This document shows positions 8,706 through 17,856 of a DNA stretch of 64,000 nt, piece after piece. Made by a program: the position numbers and the translations under genes. The first letter of the stretch is position 1; every line of letters starts with the position of its first letter. The DNA comes from an uncultured Woeseiaceae bacterium. Lineage in GTDB: Bacteria; Pseudomonadota; Gammaproteobacteria; Steroidobacterales; Woeseiaceae. Where the stretch lies: contig CALZJH010000011.1 in NCBI GenBank assembly GCA_945787845.1, positions 85,082 through 149,081 of the forward strand. Direction: 5' to 3'. A model generated the notes under the pieces. That model ran no database searches. It had not been told where the DNA came from and saw nothing but the letters and a program-made list of their open reading frames with translations.

Positions 8706-10397
8706 ATGGAGTTCCTTGACGCTCGCAGACTGACCGGACCCAGCCTGCTTTTCGACGGGCCGGCCTGCATCCTCGATGTGGCCTGTACGCCGGACGAAGC
8801 GGACCGGCTGGTGCCTGTCTGGGCGGACAACGTCGGCCGCATGCTCGAAGCGCTGGACTGGCCGTCCGCCGAGTTTGCCTATCAGAAGTTGCAGGGTGGT
8901 ATCAGCCTGGCGTTCACGGCTCCGATCGATCAGCTTTACGCAGGTTCCGAGATCAACGAGTGGGCCTGGGCGGCCAGTGCGTTCGAACTGGGCGCAAGCG
9001 ATGCTGGGCCGGACTTTGACGAAGCCCTCGCTGCGCTGCAGAATTCATCCGTCGAGGAAGCCAACGTCGAGCTGATGTGGCTCATCGATGAGGCCGCAGC
9101 CCAGGGCAAGACCCTGCTTTGGGATGACGACTTTGTATCCGTCGGACTCGGCCGCGGTTCACAAACCTGGGCGGTTCGCGAGATCCCCGACGCGCTCGAG
9201 TGGGAGCGCTACCATGACGTACCCATCGGTGTCGTCACCGGGACCAACGGCAAAACGACGACAGTGCGGTTCGCGACACACATACTGCGCCAGTCAAACC
9301 GCAATGTTGGCCTGAGCTCCACCGACTGGATCTCGGTCAATGATCGGGTGATTGATCGAGGCGACTGGTCCGGTCCGGGCGGCGCGCGCAACGTGCTGCG
9401 CGAGCAGGATTTGGATGTAGCCATACTCGAGACCGCCCGCGGCGGCCTGTTGCGGCGGGGGATGGGCGTCGAACGTGCCGACGCGGCACTGATCACCAAT
9501 ATCAGTGAAGATCACCTCGGTGACTTCGGCTCACAAAACCTCGACGAGTTGCTGGCGATCAAGTGGATCGTAAGTCGGGTTGTGCGTGATGCGGGGCGAC
9601 TGATCCTGAACGCTGAAGATCACCGGCTCGTCGAGAAAGCGAAAGAGTACGAGGGTGAGCTCGTGTGGTTCAGCCTGGATCCCGACAACGATGTCATTCG
9701 GCGGCACCTCGATGCCAGCGGCACCGTGTTCGTGCTTGACGGCGATGAGCTCGTCAAAATTGAAGACGGCAATCGCGAGCTGATCTGCCGGAGCCACGAA
9801 ATTCCGATCGCTCTTGGTGGCGCGGCACGCCATAACGTGGCTAATGCGCTTTCCGCCGCTGCGCTGACCTGGAGCCTGGGCACGCCGCTTGCGGACATTG
9901 CCACCGGTCTGACAACCATGGTGCAGGACGCGAATCCGGGTCGCTGCAACATTTACGATCTGAACGGCACCAAAATCCTCATCGATTTTGCGCACAACCC
10001 GGCCGCAATGGCGGCGCTCTTCGACATGGCAAGCGCCATACCCGCGAAGCGCAGGGCGCTGTGCTTCGGGCAGGCGGGCGATCGCCCGGATGACCTGATC
10101 CGTGAGCTTGCCCGGGACGCCTGGGAAATTGGCCTCGACCGTGTCGAAGTTTCGGAACTCGCCGCTTACCATCGAGGCCGCGAGCACGGCGACGTCTTTC
10201 GCCTTATTCGCGACGAGCTGCTCCGCCTTGGCGCCGACGACTCACAGATCGTACATAACGAACAGGAACTCGAGTCGTTGCAGGACGCGATCGACTGGGC
10301 CGAACCGGGTGACCTCGTCATCATGCTCGCGCTGGGTGGCGCCGCACCGGTGCATGCTCGCCTTATGGAGCTGGGCGCTCAACGAAGTCCACAATAG
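8706..10397 (+). CDS. Stand-alone Mur-ligase-type protein related to the CphA C-terminal half
   Basis: A 563-residue paralogue of the ligase half of cyanophycin synthetase with no ATP-grasp domain. Residues 1-170 form a divergent N-terminal region (EFLDARRLTGPSLLFDGP; EINEWAWAASAF) that may be a reduced relative of the CphA N-domain. The Mur P-loop VVTGTNGKTTTVRF is at about 177-190, followed by LETARGGLLRRGMGVERAD, ITNISEDHLGDFG, and a C-terminal domain with IDFAHNPAAMAAL and GQAGDRPDDLI. Its tight coupling to cphB-cphA suggests a role in making, priming or modifying cyanophycin or a beta-Asp-Arg-like dipeptide, but this is inference. It is not a CphA2, which keeps an ATP-grasp domain. The 3' end overlaps the convergent hydrolase gene by 35 bases. 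Confidence 0.82.
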   Translation: MEFLDARRLTGPSLLFDGPACILDVACTPDEADRLVPVWADNVGRMLEALDWPSAEFAYQKLQGGISLAFTAPIDQLYAGSEINEWAWAASAFELGASDAGPDFDEALAALQNSSVEEANVELMWLIDEAAAQGKTLLWDDDFVSVGLGRGSQTWAVREIPDALEWERYHDVPIGVVTGTNGKTTTVRFATHILRQSNRNVGLSSTDWISVNDRVIDRGDWSGPGGARNVLREQDLDVAILETARGGLLRRGMGVERADAALITNISEDHLGDFGSQNLDELLAIKWIVSRVVRDAGRLILNAEDHRLVEKAKEYEGELVWFSLDPDNDVIRRHLDASGTVFVLDGDELVKIEDGNRELICRSHEIPIALGGAARHNVANALSAAALTWSLGTPLADIATGLTTMVQDANPGRCNIYDLNGTKILIDFAHNPAAMAALFDMASAIPAKRRALCFGQAGDRPDDLIRELARDAWEIGLDRVEVSELAAYHRGREHGDVFRLIRDELLRLGADDSQIVHNEQELESLQDAIDWAEPGDLVIMLALGGAAPVHARLMELGAQRSPQ

Positions 10398-11277
10398 CGT
10401 CGGCGATATCGAGCGTCTGGTCGGGCGACAATATGTCGCCGGCCAGCACGTGGCTGCTGGGATCCCCGGGATCCCGAATCTCGACCGCTTCCTTGGCCGG
10501 CGATACGGTCTCATTGAATACCTGCAAAGCGGCGTCCGGAGAAACAACCCTGTCGTCGGGTGAGTAGAACATCAACAGGCGCTGGCTGATCCGGGCCGGG
10601 AGGATGCGATTCGCGCGATCGACCAGGCGCATCATCTCAATCGCGGCACTCATCGGGTAGCACGTCGTCCAGTACCTCGCCTGCTCCGGGTTATGGGGTT
10701 CCCAGCAGCGGGTTTCCCCAGCCATGAATCGCGCCAGGGAGGGTCCTGCCGGCCGCGTCAACCACTGCGCCTTGGCATCGCGTGGCTCAAAATTGGGGGA
10801 AATCATGACCAGCGTGTCGATGCTGCTGGCAATGTCCTGGTCGAGCAGCGCCACTGCAGCGGTTGCCCCGGTACTGGTGCCGATGACGATTGTCCGGTCA
10901 CCCAGTTCGGACGCGGTCGTCAGAACCCGATGTACGTCGCGCAGCCAGTGCTCGGCGAGCACCCCGACCAGCGGCTGGTCCGCGTGGCCGTGGCCGCTCA
11001 GCCTGGCTTCAATAAGAGAGGCGCCAAGGCGCCGCGCAACGATTTCGGCAAGCGGCGCAGTCTCCTGCCGCGACGCGGAAAATCCATGCAGGGCGACAAC
11101 GACCCATGAGGAGGCGTTTCTTTGCAGCACGCGTTCTTCGGTACCGCTAATGAACGTCGTGGCGGGCAGCACCGGCAGCTGTGCCTCCGGATCGAAGCCG
11201 AGGCGTGCCGGGGTAAGCAACCAGAGCACAGCGACCACCAGCGCCAACGCTGCCAGAGTGAGGCGCCCCTTACTCAA
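10363..11277 (-). CDS. Membrane-anchored alpha/beta hydrolase
   Basis: Serine hydrolase of unknown substrate, 304 residues. An N-terminal hydrophobic segment (LTLAALALVVAVLWLL, about 6-21) suggests a signal anchor with the enzyme in the periplasm. The fold is shown by the oxyanion motif VVALHGFSASRQE, the nucleophile elbow IGTSTGATAA (Ser at about 136), the Asp in FYSPDDRVVSP and the His in DPSSHVLAGD. It has a lid-like insert rich in Trp and Cys. The start overlaps the end of the EVE gene by 8 bases, so the two are probably co-transcribed; its 3' end overlaps the Mur-ligase gene. An esterase or lipase role is likely. Confidence 0.8.
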   Translation of the reverse strand: MSKGRLTLAALALVVAVLWLLTPARLGFDPEAQLPVLPATTFISGTEERVLQRNASSWVVVALHGFSASRQETAPLAEIVARRLGASLIEARLSGHGHADQPLVGVLAEHWLRDVHRVLTTASELGDRTIVIGTSTGATAAVALLDQDIASSIDTLVMISPNFEPRDAKAQWLTRPAGPSLARFMAGETRCWEPHNPEQARYWTTCYPMSAAIEMMRLVDRANRILPARISQRLLMFYSPDDRVVSPDAALQVFNETVSPAKEAVEIRDPGDPSSHVLAGDILSPDQTLDIADAIVDFVERPAP

Positions 11278-11722
11278 GGCTCAGGATTTTCTTCCAGTGT
11301 TTCTTCTCGACCGGCATGATCGACAGCCGATTGCCGCGACGTGTCAGGGTCATGTCCTCCAGGCTCTTCTGTGCCTTGATCTCCGTCAACGTAATGTTCC
11401 GTTTCAGCTTGCGCACGAACTCTACGTCCACAAGGATCCAGCGCGGCTCCTCTTTCGAGCTTTTCGGGTCGTAGTAGTTGGACTTCTTGTCGAACTGAAC
11501 GGGATCGGGGTACGGCTCGCTGGCAACCTTCATGATGCCGACGATACCGGGCTCCTTGCAGTTCGAGTGGTAGAAGAAGACTTCGTCGCCGATCTTCATG
11601 TCGTCACGCATCATGTTGCGCGCCTGGTAATTGCGAATACTGTCCCACATTTCGCGGCCGTCGCGCTCGAGGTCGTCGATGCTGTACACGTCGGGTTCCG
11701 ACTTCATCAACCAATATGCCAT
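11270..11722 (-). CDS. EVE-domain protein (PUA-like, modified-base reader)
   Basis: A single EVE domain spanning all 150 residues: MAYWLMKSEPDVYSIDDL at the start, WDSIRNYQARNMMRDD, IGDEVFFYHSNCKEPGIVGI in the core, and DVEFVRKLKRNITLTEIK towards the end. EVE domains belong to the PUA-like fold and are thought to bind modified bases in RNA or DNA. Human thymocyte nuclear protein 1 is the reference member. It precedes the alpha/beta hydrolase with an 8-base overlap, but there is no functional hint in the pairing. Confidence 0.9.
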   Translation of the reverse strand: MAYWLMKSEPDVYSIDDLERDGREMWDSIRNYQARNMMRDDMKIGDEVFFYHSNCKEPGIVGIMKVASEPYPDPVQFDKKSNYYDPKSSKEEPRWILVDVEFVRKLKRNITLTEIKAQKSLEDMTLTRRGNRLSIMPVEKKHWKKILSLE

Positions 11723-11855
11723 ATCGTAATCTACGGATTGCCAAGGGGGTGGAAAGGCGCGAGTTTAGCACGCTGGTGAGGCGCGATCTGGGGCCATTCG
11801 CATGATACGATTGCGCTTCGCGCACACGTACGCGACCCTGGGAGGATAACAACAA

Positions 11856-12527
11856 ATGGCAAATATGCTGGCCAACATTTTCGGCACCTCGCCGGTCCGG
11901 CCCCTCGAACAGCACATGGATATCGTTTATCGCTGTGCCAAGAAACTGAAGCCATTCGTGAACGCAGTCATCAGGCGCGATCTGAAACGCATGGCCGAGG
12001 TGCGCAGCCAGATCGAAGCGCTTGAACACGAGGCCGACAATCTCAAGAAGAACATTCGGCTCAACATGCCGAAGAGCCTGTTCATGCCGGTGCCACGCGA
12101 GGATCTGCTCGAGCTGCTGCTGGTGCAGGACAAGATCGCCAACAAAACAAAGGACGTGTCGGGCGTGATCATGGGCCGCAAGATGAAGGTCCCGAAGGCA
12201 ATCGCGGCACAGTTTCTCGAGTTCGTCGATAGCAATATTGATGCCGCCAAGCAGGCACGCAAGAGCGTGCGCGAACTGGACGAACTGTTTACAGCCGGCT
12301 TCAAAGGCGCTGAGGTTACCCTTGTGGCGGAGCTGATCGAAGAGCTGGACGAGATCGAGACCCATACGGACGAACAGCAGACGAGGATCCGGTCTGCGCT
12401 TTTCGAGATAGAAAAGACGCTGGACCCGATTGACGCTATGTTCCTCTACGAGGTCATCGAAATCACCGGGGAAATTGCGGACATGGCGGAGCGCGTTGGT
12501 CGCCGTCTCGAGCTGCTGCTGTCGTAG
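11856..12527 (+). CDS. DUF47/TIGR00153 PhoU-like partner of the phosphate transporter
   Basis: All-helical cytoplasmic protein of 223 residues, typical for the Pit accessory family (MANMLANIFGTSPVRPLEQH at the start; repeated acidic helices such as EIETHTDEQQTRIRSALFEI). It is related to PhoU and carries acidic clusters that could bind metal. It lies 50 bases upstream of the Pit transporter gene, the usual operon order. A role in controlling transport or phosphate balance is inferred from this conserved pairing. A strong ribosome binding site (GGAGG, 11845-11849 region) precedes the ATG. Confidence 0.9.
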   Translation: MANMLANIFGTSPVRPLEQHMDIVYRCAKKLKPFVNAVIRRDLKRMAEVRSQIEALEHEADNLKKNIRLNMPKSLFMPVPREDLLELLLVQDKIANKTKDVSGVIMGRKMKVPKAIAAQFLEFVDSNIDAAKQARKSVRELDELFTAGFKGAEVTLVAELIEELDEIETHTDEQQTRIRSALFEIEKTLDPIDAMFLYEVIEITGEIADMAERVGRRLELLLS

Positions 12528-12577
12528 GACGACTAAAATAACAATTCGGGAATGCGTGCATACCCGGAGGGCCCAGA

Positions 12578-13837
12578 ATGGAATACCAGACTACTTATAT
12601 AGTGCTTGCGGCAGCGTTCGGCCTGTTCATGGCCTGGGGAATCGGCGCAAACGATGTGGCCAATGCAATGGCGACGTCCGTCGGATCGAAAGCACTGACG
12701 ATCAAACAGGCGATTCTTGTCGCTGCAATATTTGAATTCGCCGGGGCCGTGCTGGCCGGTGGCGAGGTCACATCGACCATTCGTAAGGGGATCGTCGATG
12801 CCGACATGCTCATGGGTATGGACGACGGCGCCAAGATGCTGGTCTTCGGCATGCTGGCTGCGCTGCTCGCCGCCGGTACCTGGTTGCTGATTGCATCGAG
12901 GAACGGCTGGCCTGTTTCGACGACGCACTCGATCGTTGGTGCCATTGTGGGTTTCGCGGCTGTCGGCATCGGAGTCGATGCGGTGCAGTGGGGTAAGGTT
13001 GGAACGATTGTCATGAGCTGGGTGGTTTCGCCACTTACAGCGGGCTTCATCGCTTACCTGATCTATCGCAGCGTGCAGAAGCTGATCCTTAGTCAGGACG
13101 ACCCCCTCGCGAAAGCGAAGCGTTATGTACCCGTTTACATGTTCCTCGCGGCATTCACGATTACGCTCGTGACGATCCTCAAGGGATTGAAGCATGTTGG
13201 ACTAAACATCAGTTTGCAGAACAGTTATTTCCTCGCTATCGGAATTGCCGCCGCTATCGCTATTCTTGGATTCTTCGTTATCGCGCGTATCAAGCCGGAC
13301 CCCAAAGCTGAGAAAAGCCAGCACTTTTATACCGTCGAACGCGTCTTCGGTGTGCTGATGGTGATCACGGCTTGCGGTATGGCATTTGCACACGGTTCGA
13401 ATGACGTCGCCAATGCGATCGGTCCGCTGGCGGCTGTCGTCAGCATTGCCAAGAACGGGATCATCGGGGCCAAATCGTCGCTCGATGCGTGGGTCCTGAT
13501 GCTGGGCGGTGCCGGTATCGTGGTCGGCCTGGCCACGTTCGGGCGTCACGTGATCGCGACGGTAGGCAAGAAGATTACCCAGCTTACGCCAAGCCGCGGA
13601 TTTGCCGCCGAACTGGCGGCGGCCACGACGATTGTGATCGCCTCCGGAACGGGTATCCCGATTTCGACGACGCATACGCTGGTCGGCGCGGTGCTCGGTG
13701 TTGGCATGGCCCGCGGTATCGAGGCCATCGACCTGCGCGTCGTCGCGAGAATCCTGGTCTCCTGGGTTGTTACGATTCCGGCCGGTGCGATCCTTGCGAT
13801 CCTGTTCTTCCTCGTATTCAAGATGGTACTACCTTAA
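12578..13837 (+). CDS. pit: Low-affinity inorganic phosphate transporter, Pit family
   Basis: Inner-membrane carrier that takes up phosphate (often as a metal-phosphate complex) with protons or Na+. The 419-residue protein has the two internally repeated signature motifs GANDVANAMATSVG (about 23-36) and GSNDVANAIGPLAAV (about 269-283), and the two PVSTTHSIVGAIVG / PISTTHTLVGAVLG segments that mark the inverted repeat. About ten membrane helices surround a central hydrophilic loop. The DUF47 gene is directly upstream and gamma-glutamyltransferase follows after 10 bases. Confidence 0.93.
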   Translation: MEYQTTYIVLAAAFGLFMAWGIGANDVANAMATSVGSKALTIKQAILVAAIFEFAGAVLAGGEVTSTIRKGIVDADMLMGMDDGAKMLVFGMLAALLAAGTWLLIASRNGWPVSTTHSIVGAIVGFAAVGIGVDAVQWGKVGTIVMSWVVSPLTAGFIAYLIYRSVQKLILSQDDPLAKAKRYVPVYMFLAAFTITLVTILKGLKHVGLNISLQNSYFLAIGIAAAIAILGFFVIARIKPDPKAEKSQHFYTVERVFGVLMVITACGMAFAHGSNDVANAIGPLAAVVSIAKNGIIGAKSSLDAWVLMLGGAGIVVGLATFGRHVIATVGKKITQLTPSRGFAAELAAATTIVIASGTGIPISTTHTLVGAVLGVGMARGIEAIDLRVVARILVSWVVTIPAGAILAILFFLVFKMVLP

Positions 13838-13847
13838 GGGAGTCCCG

Positions 13848-15587
13848 ATGCGCTCACTGCTGGTCGCGATTTGCGCGACGCTTATTTCAACTCCGGTCGC
13901 GGCCCAGGCCCCCGATAGCCCCATAATCCGCTATCAGGACCGGATTCATCCGCAACTTGGCGCTGCCGGAATGGTCGCGTCACAAAATCATCTTGCCTCC
14001 GCGGTCGGCGCGGAAATACTGGAAGCAGGCGGCAATGCCGTAGACGCAGCCGTTGCGGTGGGGTTTTCGCTTGCGGTGACCTTGCCCAGGGCCGGCAACC
14101 TCGGTGGCGGTGGCTTCATGATTATTCACGATGCCGAGTCGGGAACTGACCTCGCCATCGACTATCGTGAGATGGCGCCGCGTGCCGCAACACGCGATAT
14201 GTATCTCGACTGGAAAGGCGATGCTGATCGCAAACGCGCTACGTTTTCGCACCTGGCGTCTGGCGTTCCCGGCACCGTTGCGGGGCTCTTCAAGGCGCAC
14301 TCCGAATTCGGCCGTTTGCCGTGGAAGCGCCTGTTGCAGCCGGCCATTCAGCAGGCACGTGAAGGTGTGACGATGAGTTACGACCTTGCGCAATTGCTCA
14401 GGACCCGCAAGGAGAGAATGTGCCGCGACGAGGCGTCCTGCGGTTATTTCTACAAGCCTGGTGGCGTGCCCTATGAAGCCGGCGAAATCTTCAAACAGGA
14501 AGACCTGGCCGCGTCGCTCGAGCGGATCGCCGAGGACGGGCCTGATGGATTCTACAGGGGTAAGACAGCGCAGCTGATCGCCGCCGAGATGGCGCGGGGC
14601 GGTGGCCTTGTCGATGAGTTGTCGCTCGCGGCCTACAAGCCGGTCGTTCGCGAACCGGTACGCGGTACCTATCGGGGCTATGAAATCGTCACGATGCCGC
14701 CACCGAGTTCGGGCGGCATTCACATTATCCAGATGCTGAACATCCTCGAGCATTTTCCGGTTGCGGAACTGGGGGCAGGCAGCGCTGACAACGTGCATCT
14801 GCTCGCAGAGGTTGCGCGTCTCGCCTACGCCGATCGGTCCGAACACCTCGGCGACCCCGACTTCTATGACGTACCGCAGGACTGGCTCGTCAGCAAGGAA
14901 TATGCGAAAGAGCTGGCGGCGACGATCGACATGAAAAAGGCTCGCGATTCAGACGACGTCAAGCCGGGCGCCGTACCTCACGCCGAGAGCCCCGATACGA
15001 CGCACTATTCGGTCATGGACCCGGAGGGCAACGTCGTTGCCGTGACGACAACGCTCAATTTCTCGTTTGGCTCCCACATCTCGGTTGCCGGTGCGGGCTT
15101 CCTCCTCAACAACGAAATGGACGATTTCGTGTCCAAGCCCGGCGTACCCAATGCATTCGGCCTGCTGGGTGGGGATGCGAATGCAATCGAAGCCGGAAAG
15201 CGGCCGCTCAGTTCGATGACACCAACGTTTGTGCTGGATGACGGCCAGGCCTGGTTTGCCACGGGCAGTCCCGGCGGCAGCCGCATCATCACAACGGTGC
15301 TGCAGATGGTCGTCAACATGATCGATCACGATATGAACGTGGCCGAGGCAACCCTCGCGCCGCGCATGCACCACCAGTGGTACCCGGACGTTTTGCAACT
15401 GGAAGAGGGCTTTAGTCCCGATACCATCAAGCTGCTGCGCGAGCGCGGGCATGAGCTCCAGGATGTGCGTTCCACGATGGGCAGCCTGCAAAGCGTCGCG
15501 TGGAAAGACGGCATGTTCCGCGGCGCGGCCGATACGCGCCGCCCGAACGCGGCGAGTTCAGCGCCCGATAAAACCCGCGACCAGTGA
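13848..15587 (+). CDS. ggt: Gamma-glutamyltransferase (glutathione hydrolase)
   Basis: Periplasmic Ntn-hydrolase that removes or transfers the gamma-glutamyl group of glutathione and related compounds. The ATG at 13848 is chosen because it has GGGAG upstream and begins a good signal peptide (RSLLVAICATLISTPVAAQA); the open frame upstream overlaps pit. The protein has 579 residues. The self-cleavage and catalytic Thr lies in the ESPDTTHYSVMD motif (about residues 381-392), splitting a large and a small subunit. Small-subunit motifs are NNEMDDF, PLSSMTPTFV and GSPGGSRIITTVLQ. The stop overlaps the GTG start of the MFS gene, so the two are coupled. Confidence 0.93.
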   Translation: MRSLLVAICATLISTPVAAQAPDSPIIRYQDRIHPQLGAAGMVASQNHLASAVGAEILEAGGNAVDAAVAVGFSLAVTLPRAGNLGGGGFMIIHDAESGTDLAIDYREMAPRAATRDMYLDWKGDADRKRATFSHLASGVPGTVAGLFKAHSEFGRLPWKRLLQPAIQQAREGVTMSYDLAQLLRTRKERMCRDEASCGYFYKPGGVPYEAGEIFKQEDLAASLERIAEDGPDGFYRGKTAQLIAAEMARGGGLVDELSLAAYKPVVREPVRGTYRGYEIVTMPPPSSGGIHIIQMLNILEHFPVAELGAGSADNVHLLAEVARLAYADRSEHLGDPDFYDVPQDWLVSKEYAKELAATIDMKKARDSDDVKPGAVPHAESPDTTHYSVMDPEGNVVAVTTTLNFSFGSHISVAGAGFLLNNEMDDFVSKPGVPNAFGLLGGDANAIEAGKRPLSSMTPTFVLDDGQAWFATGSPGGSRIITTVLQMVVNMIDHDMNVAEATLAPRMHHQWYPDVLQLEEGFSPDTIKLLRERGHELQDVRSTMGSLQSVAWKDGMFRGAADTRRPNAASSAPDKTRDQ

Positions 15588-16870
15588 CGGAGCCAAAGCC
15601 CGCCATATCCCCGTCGGCACGCCGCTATGCGCTGGTCATCCTGGCCATCGTCTACATGTTCAATTTTGTCGATCGCCAGATCCTGGCGATTCTGCTGCCG
15701 GCCATTCGCGACGAGTTCGGCGTGTCGGACGCGTGGCTCGGCTTCCTCACGGGCACCGCGTTTGCGATGTTCTACATCGTCCTGGGAATACCGGTCGCGC
15801 GCTATGCGGACCGGCACAATCGCCGCAACCTGATCGCGCTTGCCGTCGCCGTCTGGAGCGGCATGACGGCCTTATCCGGCATGGCAGCCAATTTCCTGCA
15901 GCTGGCGCTGGCGCGCATCGGCGTTGGCGTTGGTGAGGCCGGGTGCAGCCCGCCCGCACACTCGATGATCGCCGACCTGTATCCGCCGGAAAAACGCTCG
16001 GCCGCAATGGGCGTCTACACGATCGGTATCTCGGCCGGCATCATGCTGGCTTACCTGCTCGGCGGTTGGGTCGCAGAAAACGTTGGCTGGCGGCAGGCAC
16101 TCCTCGTCGTCGGCATCCCGGGCCTCGTGCTTGCCGTGATCGTTCGTTTCACGGTCGTCGAGCCCGAACGCGGCCATTCCGAGGGGCGCGAAGCGCTTGG
16201 CGAACAACCACCGTTTCTGACCACGGTACGCTTCCTCTGGCGACGGCCTTCATTCATTCACATGACGGTTGCGGCCGGCCTGTCGTCGTATGTCGGATAT
16301 TCCGTGATCAGCTTCCTGCCGAGCTTCCTGGTACGCAGCTACGGCATGCCTGTCGACCAGGTGGGCATCTATCTCGGACTGATTATCGGCATTATCGGCG
16401 GTGCGGGCTTTTTCCTCGGCGGCTATATTGCCGATCATCTCGGACAGTCAGGGCATCGGCGGGCGTTATCGTTTATCGGTATTACCGTCCTGCTGACTGC
16501 CATTCCGTATGCGGCGATGTTCCTCTCCGACTCCTGGCAGATCGCGCTCCTGCTGTTCCTGGTTCCGGCCGCGACGGCCAATGTGTATCTCGCGCCGGTG
16601 CTGTCGCAGGCGCAGGGCCTGGTCTCGCTGCGCATGCGGGCTATGGCCTCGGCCCTGGCGCTGCTCGTCATCAACGTGATCGGCCTGGCGTTCGGTCCGC
16701 TGTTGACCGGGGTTTTAAGTGACGTCCTCGAGGGACGATTCGCCGAAGAGTCGATGCGCTACAGCCTGCTGCTCGTGACGAGCGTGATCCTGCCGTGGGC
16801 CGGCTGGCACTACATCCGCGCCGGCCGTACGATCGATGCCGACCTGGAGCGCGCGACCCAGCACGACTGA
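15584..16870 (+). CDS. MFS transporter (Spinster-like)
   Basis: Major facilitator with 12 predicted membrane helices in 428 residues. The first helix carries YMFNFVDRQILAILLPAIRDEFG, and the loop between helices 2 and 3 has the MFS motif ARYADRHNRRNLI. The GVGEAGCSPPAHSMIADLYPPEKRS segment is typical of the Spinster-like subgroup. The start is GTG, overlapping the ggt stop as GTGA, so translation is coupled to ggt. Export or import of a glutathione product or an amino acid is conceivable from this context, but the substrate cannot be read from sequence. Confidence 0.87.
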   Translation: MTEPKPAISPSARRYALVILAIVYMFNFVDRQILAILLPAIRDEFGVSDAWLGFLTGTAFAMFYIVLGIPVARYADRHNRRNLIALAVAVWSGMTALSGMAANFLQLALARIGVGVGEAGCSPPAHSMIADLYPPEKRSAAMGVYTIGISAGIMLAYLLGGWVAENVGWRQALLVVGIPGLVLAVIVRFTVVEPERGHSEGREALGEQPPFLTTVRFLWRRPSFIHMTVAAGLSSYVGYSVISFLPSFLVRSYGMPVDQVGIYLGLIIGIIGGAGFFLGGYIADHLGQSGHRRALSFIGITVLLTAIPYAAMFLSDSWQIALLLFLVPAATANVYLAPVLSQAQGLVSLRMRAMASALALLVINVIGLAFGPLLTGVLSDVLEGRFAEESMRYSLLLVTSVILPWAGWHYIRAGRTIDADLERATQHD

Positions 16871-16892
16871 GCGAGCTGCGACTGGCCGGTGT

Positions 16893-17276
16893 CTACTTCG
16901 CCTCGTCGACCATGAGGATGGTCTTGGCCTCGACCTCTCTGGCCACCTCGACCAGGTCAGGGTCCTCGGACAGCGATGACAGCATCTGTACCGGCTCTAT
17001 GAGGCCGATCTTGGTCTGGCCCTTTTCCGTGAACACGGATATCCGGCAGGGCAGTGCCATATTCAGGCGCATGTCGGTGGACAGGACTTTCGCGGCCTGT
17101 CCCGGGTTACACACCTCAAATACCCGGCACTGCTCGTCGAAATCGATGCCTTTGCTGCGCAGCGTTGTGCCCAGGTCATGGATATGCAGGACGCCGAACT
17201 CATGACGCGTGACGGCCGCTTCAAGATCGGTCGACGCTTCGTCGAAGGATTTGTTGGTCTCAACTATGTAGTACAT
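16893..17276 (-). CDS. DUF302 family protein
   Basis: Small soluble protein of 127 residues. It begins YYIVETNKSFDEASTDLEAAV and contains the DUF302 core: FGVLHIHDLGTTLRSKGIDF, then CRVFEVCNPGQAAKVLSTDM, and LPCRISVFTEKGQTKIGL. DUF302 proteins are widespread and of unsettled function. This copy has two conserved-looking Cys (CRVFEVC) and a further PC pair. It is convergent with the MFS gene and stands apart from the next minus-strand gene by 88 bases. I see no operon partner. Confidence 0.85.
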   Translation of the reverse strand: MYYIVETNKSFDEASTDLEAAVTRHEFGVLHIHDLGTTLRSKGIDFDEQCRVFEVCNPGQAAKVLSTDMRLNMALPCRISVFTEKGQTKIGLIEPVQMLSSLSEDPDLVEVAREVEAKTILMVDEAK

Positions 17277-17364
17277 TAGTCACCTCGAATTCTCCGGTCT
17301 ACTTACGACCAGTATTCACTCCGGGGATCGTCATGCAATAAGGATAAGGTCGTATGAGCCGCGT

Positions 17365-17856
17365 CTAGAGCACCAGTCTCCGCTTTCCTCGAATTACTAG
17401 CACCAGGCCCACGACAATCTGTACTACGTAGGAAACTCGGCGACTGATCGCATGCGCTGCCATCCTCTCGGTAATTTCTATGCGGTCGGCAAACCACAAA
17501 GATTGCGCCAGCGTGAGTGCTTCTGAACCGAACATGGAAATTATGCCGAATGCGAGAATGTATATCCCGATCAGATGCATGCCGACACCGACCAGCTCTT
17601 CCAAATTGAAGTCACTCATCTTTGCGGGGCGTGGGGCGGCAAACGGTATGTACGAAATCCGGTCGGCATAAACCCAAAGAAAAAATGCGGCAACGAGTGG
17701 TGCCAGCGTTATCAGCGCGATCATGAGAAAAGAACTTAGCTCGACAGATCCAATCAGCAACGGCTCCATTACGAAGCCAAGGCTGTTGAACGCCGAGATC
17801 GCCACAAGAACAGCTCCAATTCGACAAATCACGAAGCCAACTGGATTATTAATCAT
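17365..17856 (-). CDS. Orphan four-helix membrane protein
   Basis: Not recognised. The 163-residue protein has four hydrophobic segments: about residues 5-30 (GFVICRIGAVLVAISAFNSL), 42-66 (LMIALITLAPLVAAFFLWVY), 90-112 (GVGMHLIGIYILAFGIISMF) and 142-158 (VVQIVVGLVLVIRGKRR). Between helices 2 and 3 there is a cytoplasmic-looking loop with DFNLEELVGVG. Base composition and codon use are visibly less GC-rich than in its neighbours, and the flanking DNA (17277-17364, 17857-18001) contains no recognisable gene, so recent acquisition is possible. Start chosen at the first ATG; a GGAGG-like stretch (minus strand) sits just upstream. Confidence 0.65.
   Translation of the reverse strand: MINNPVGFVICRIGAVLVAISAFNSLGFVMEPLLIGSVELSSFLMIALITLAPLVAAFFLWVYADRISYIPFAAPRPAKMSDFNLEELVGVGMHLIGIYILAFGIISMFGSEALTLAQSLWFADRIEITERMAAHAISRRVSYVVQIVVGLVLVIRGKRRLVL

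Noticed and set aside
8706..10397. Calling the third cyanophycin gene CphA2
   Set aside because: CphA2 keeps the ATP-grasp region; this protein has none.
13698..13847. Upstream part of the gamma-glutamyltransferase frame
   Set aside because: It lies inside the pit gene; the ATG at 13848 has a ribosome site and a signal peptide.
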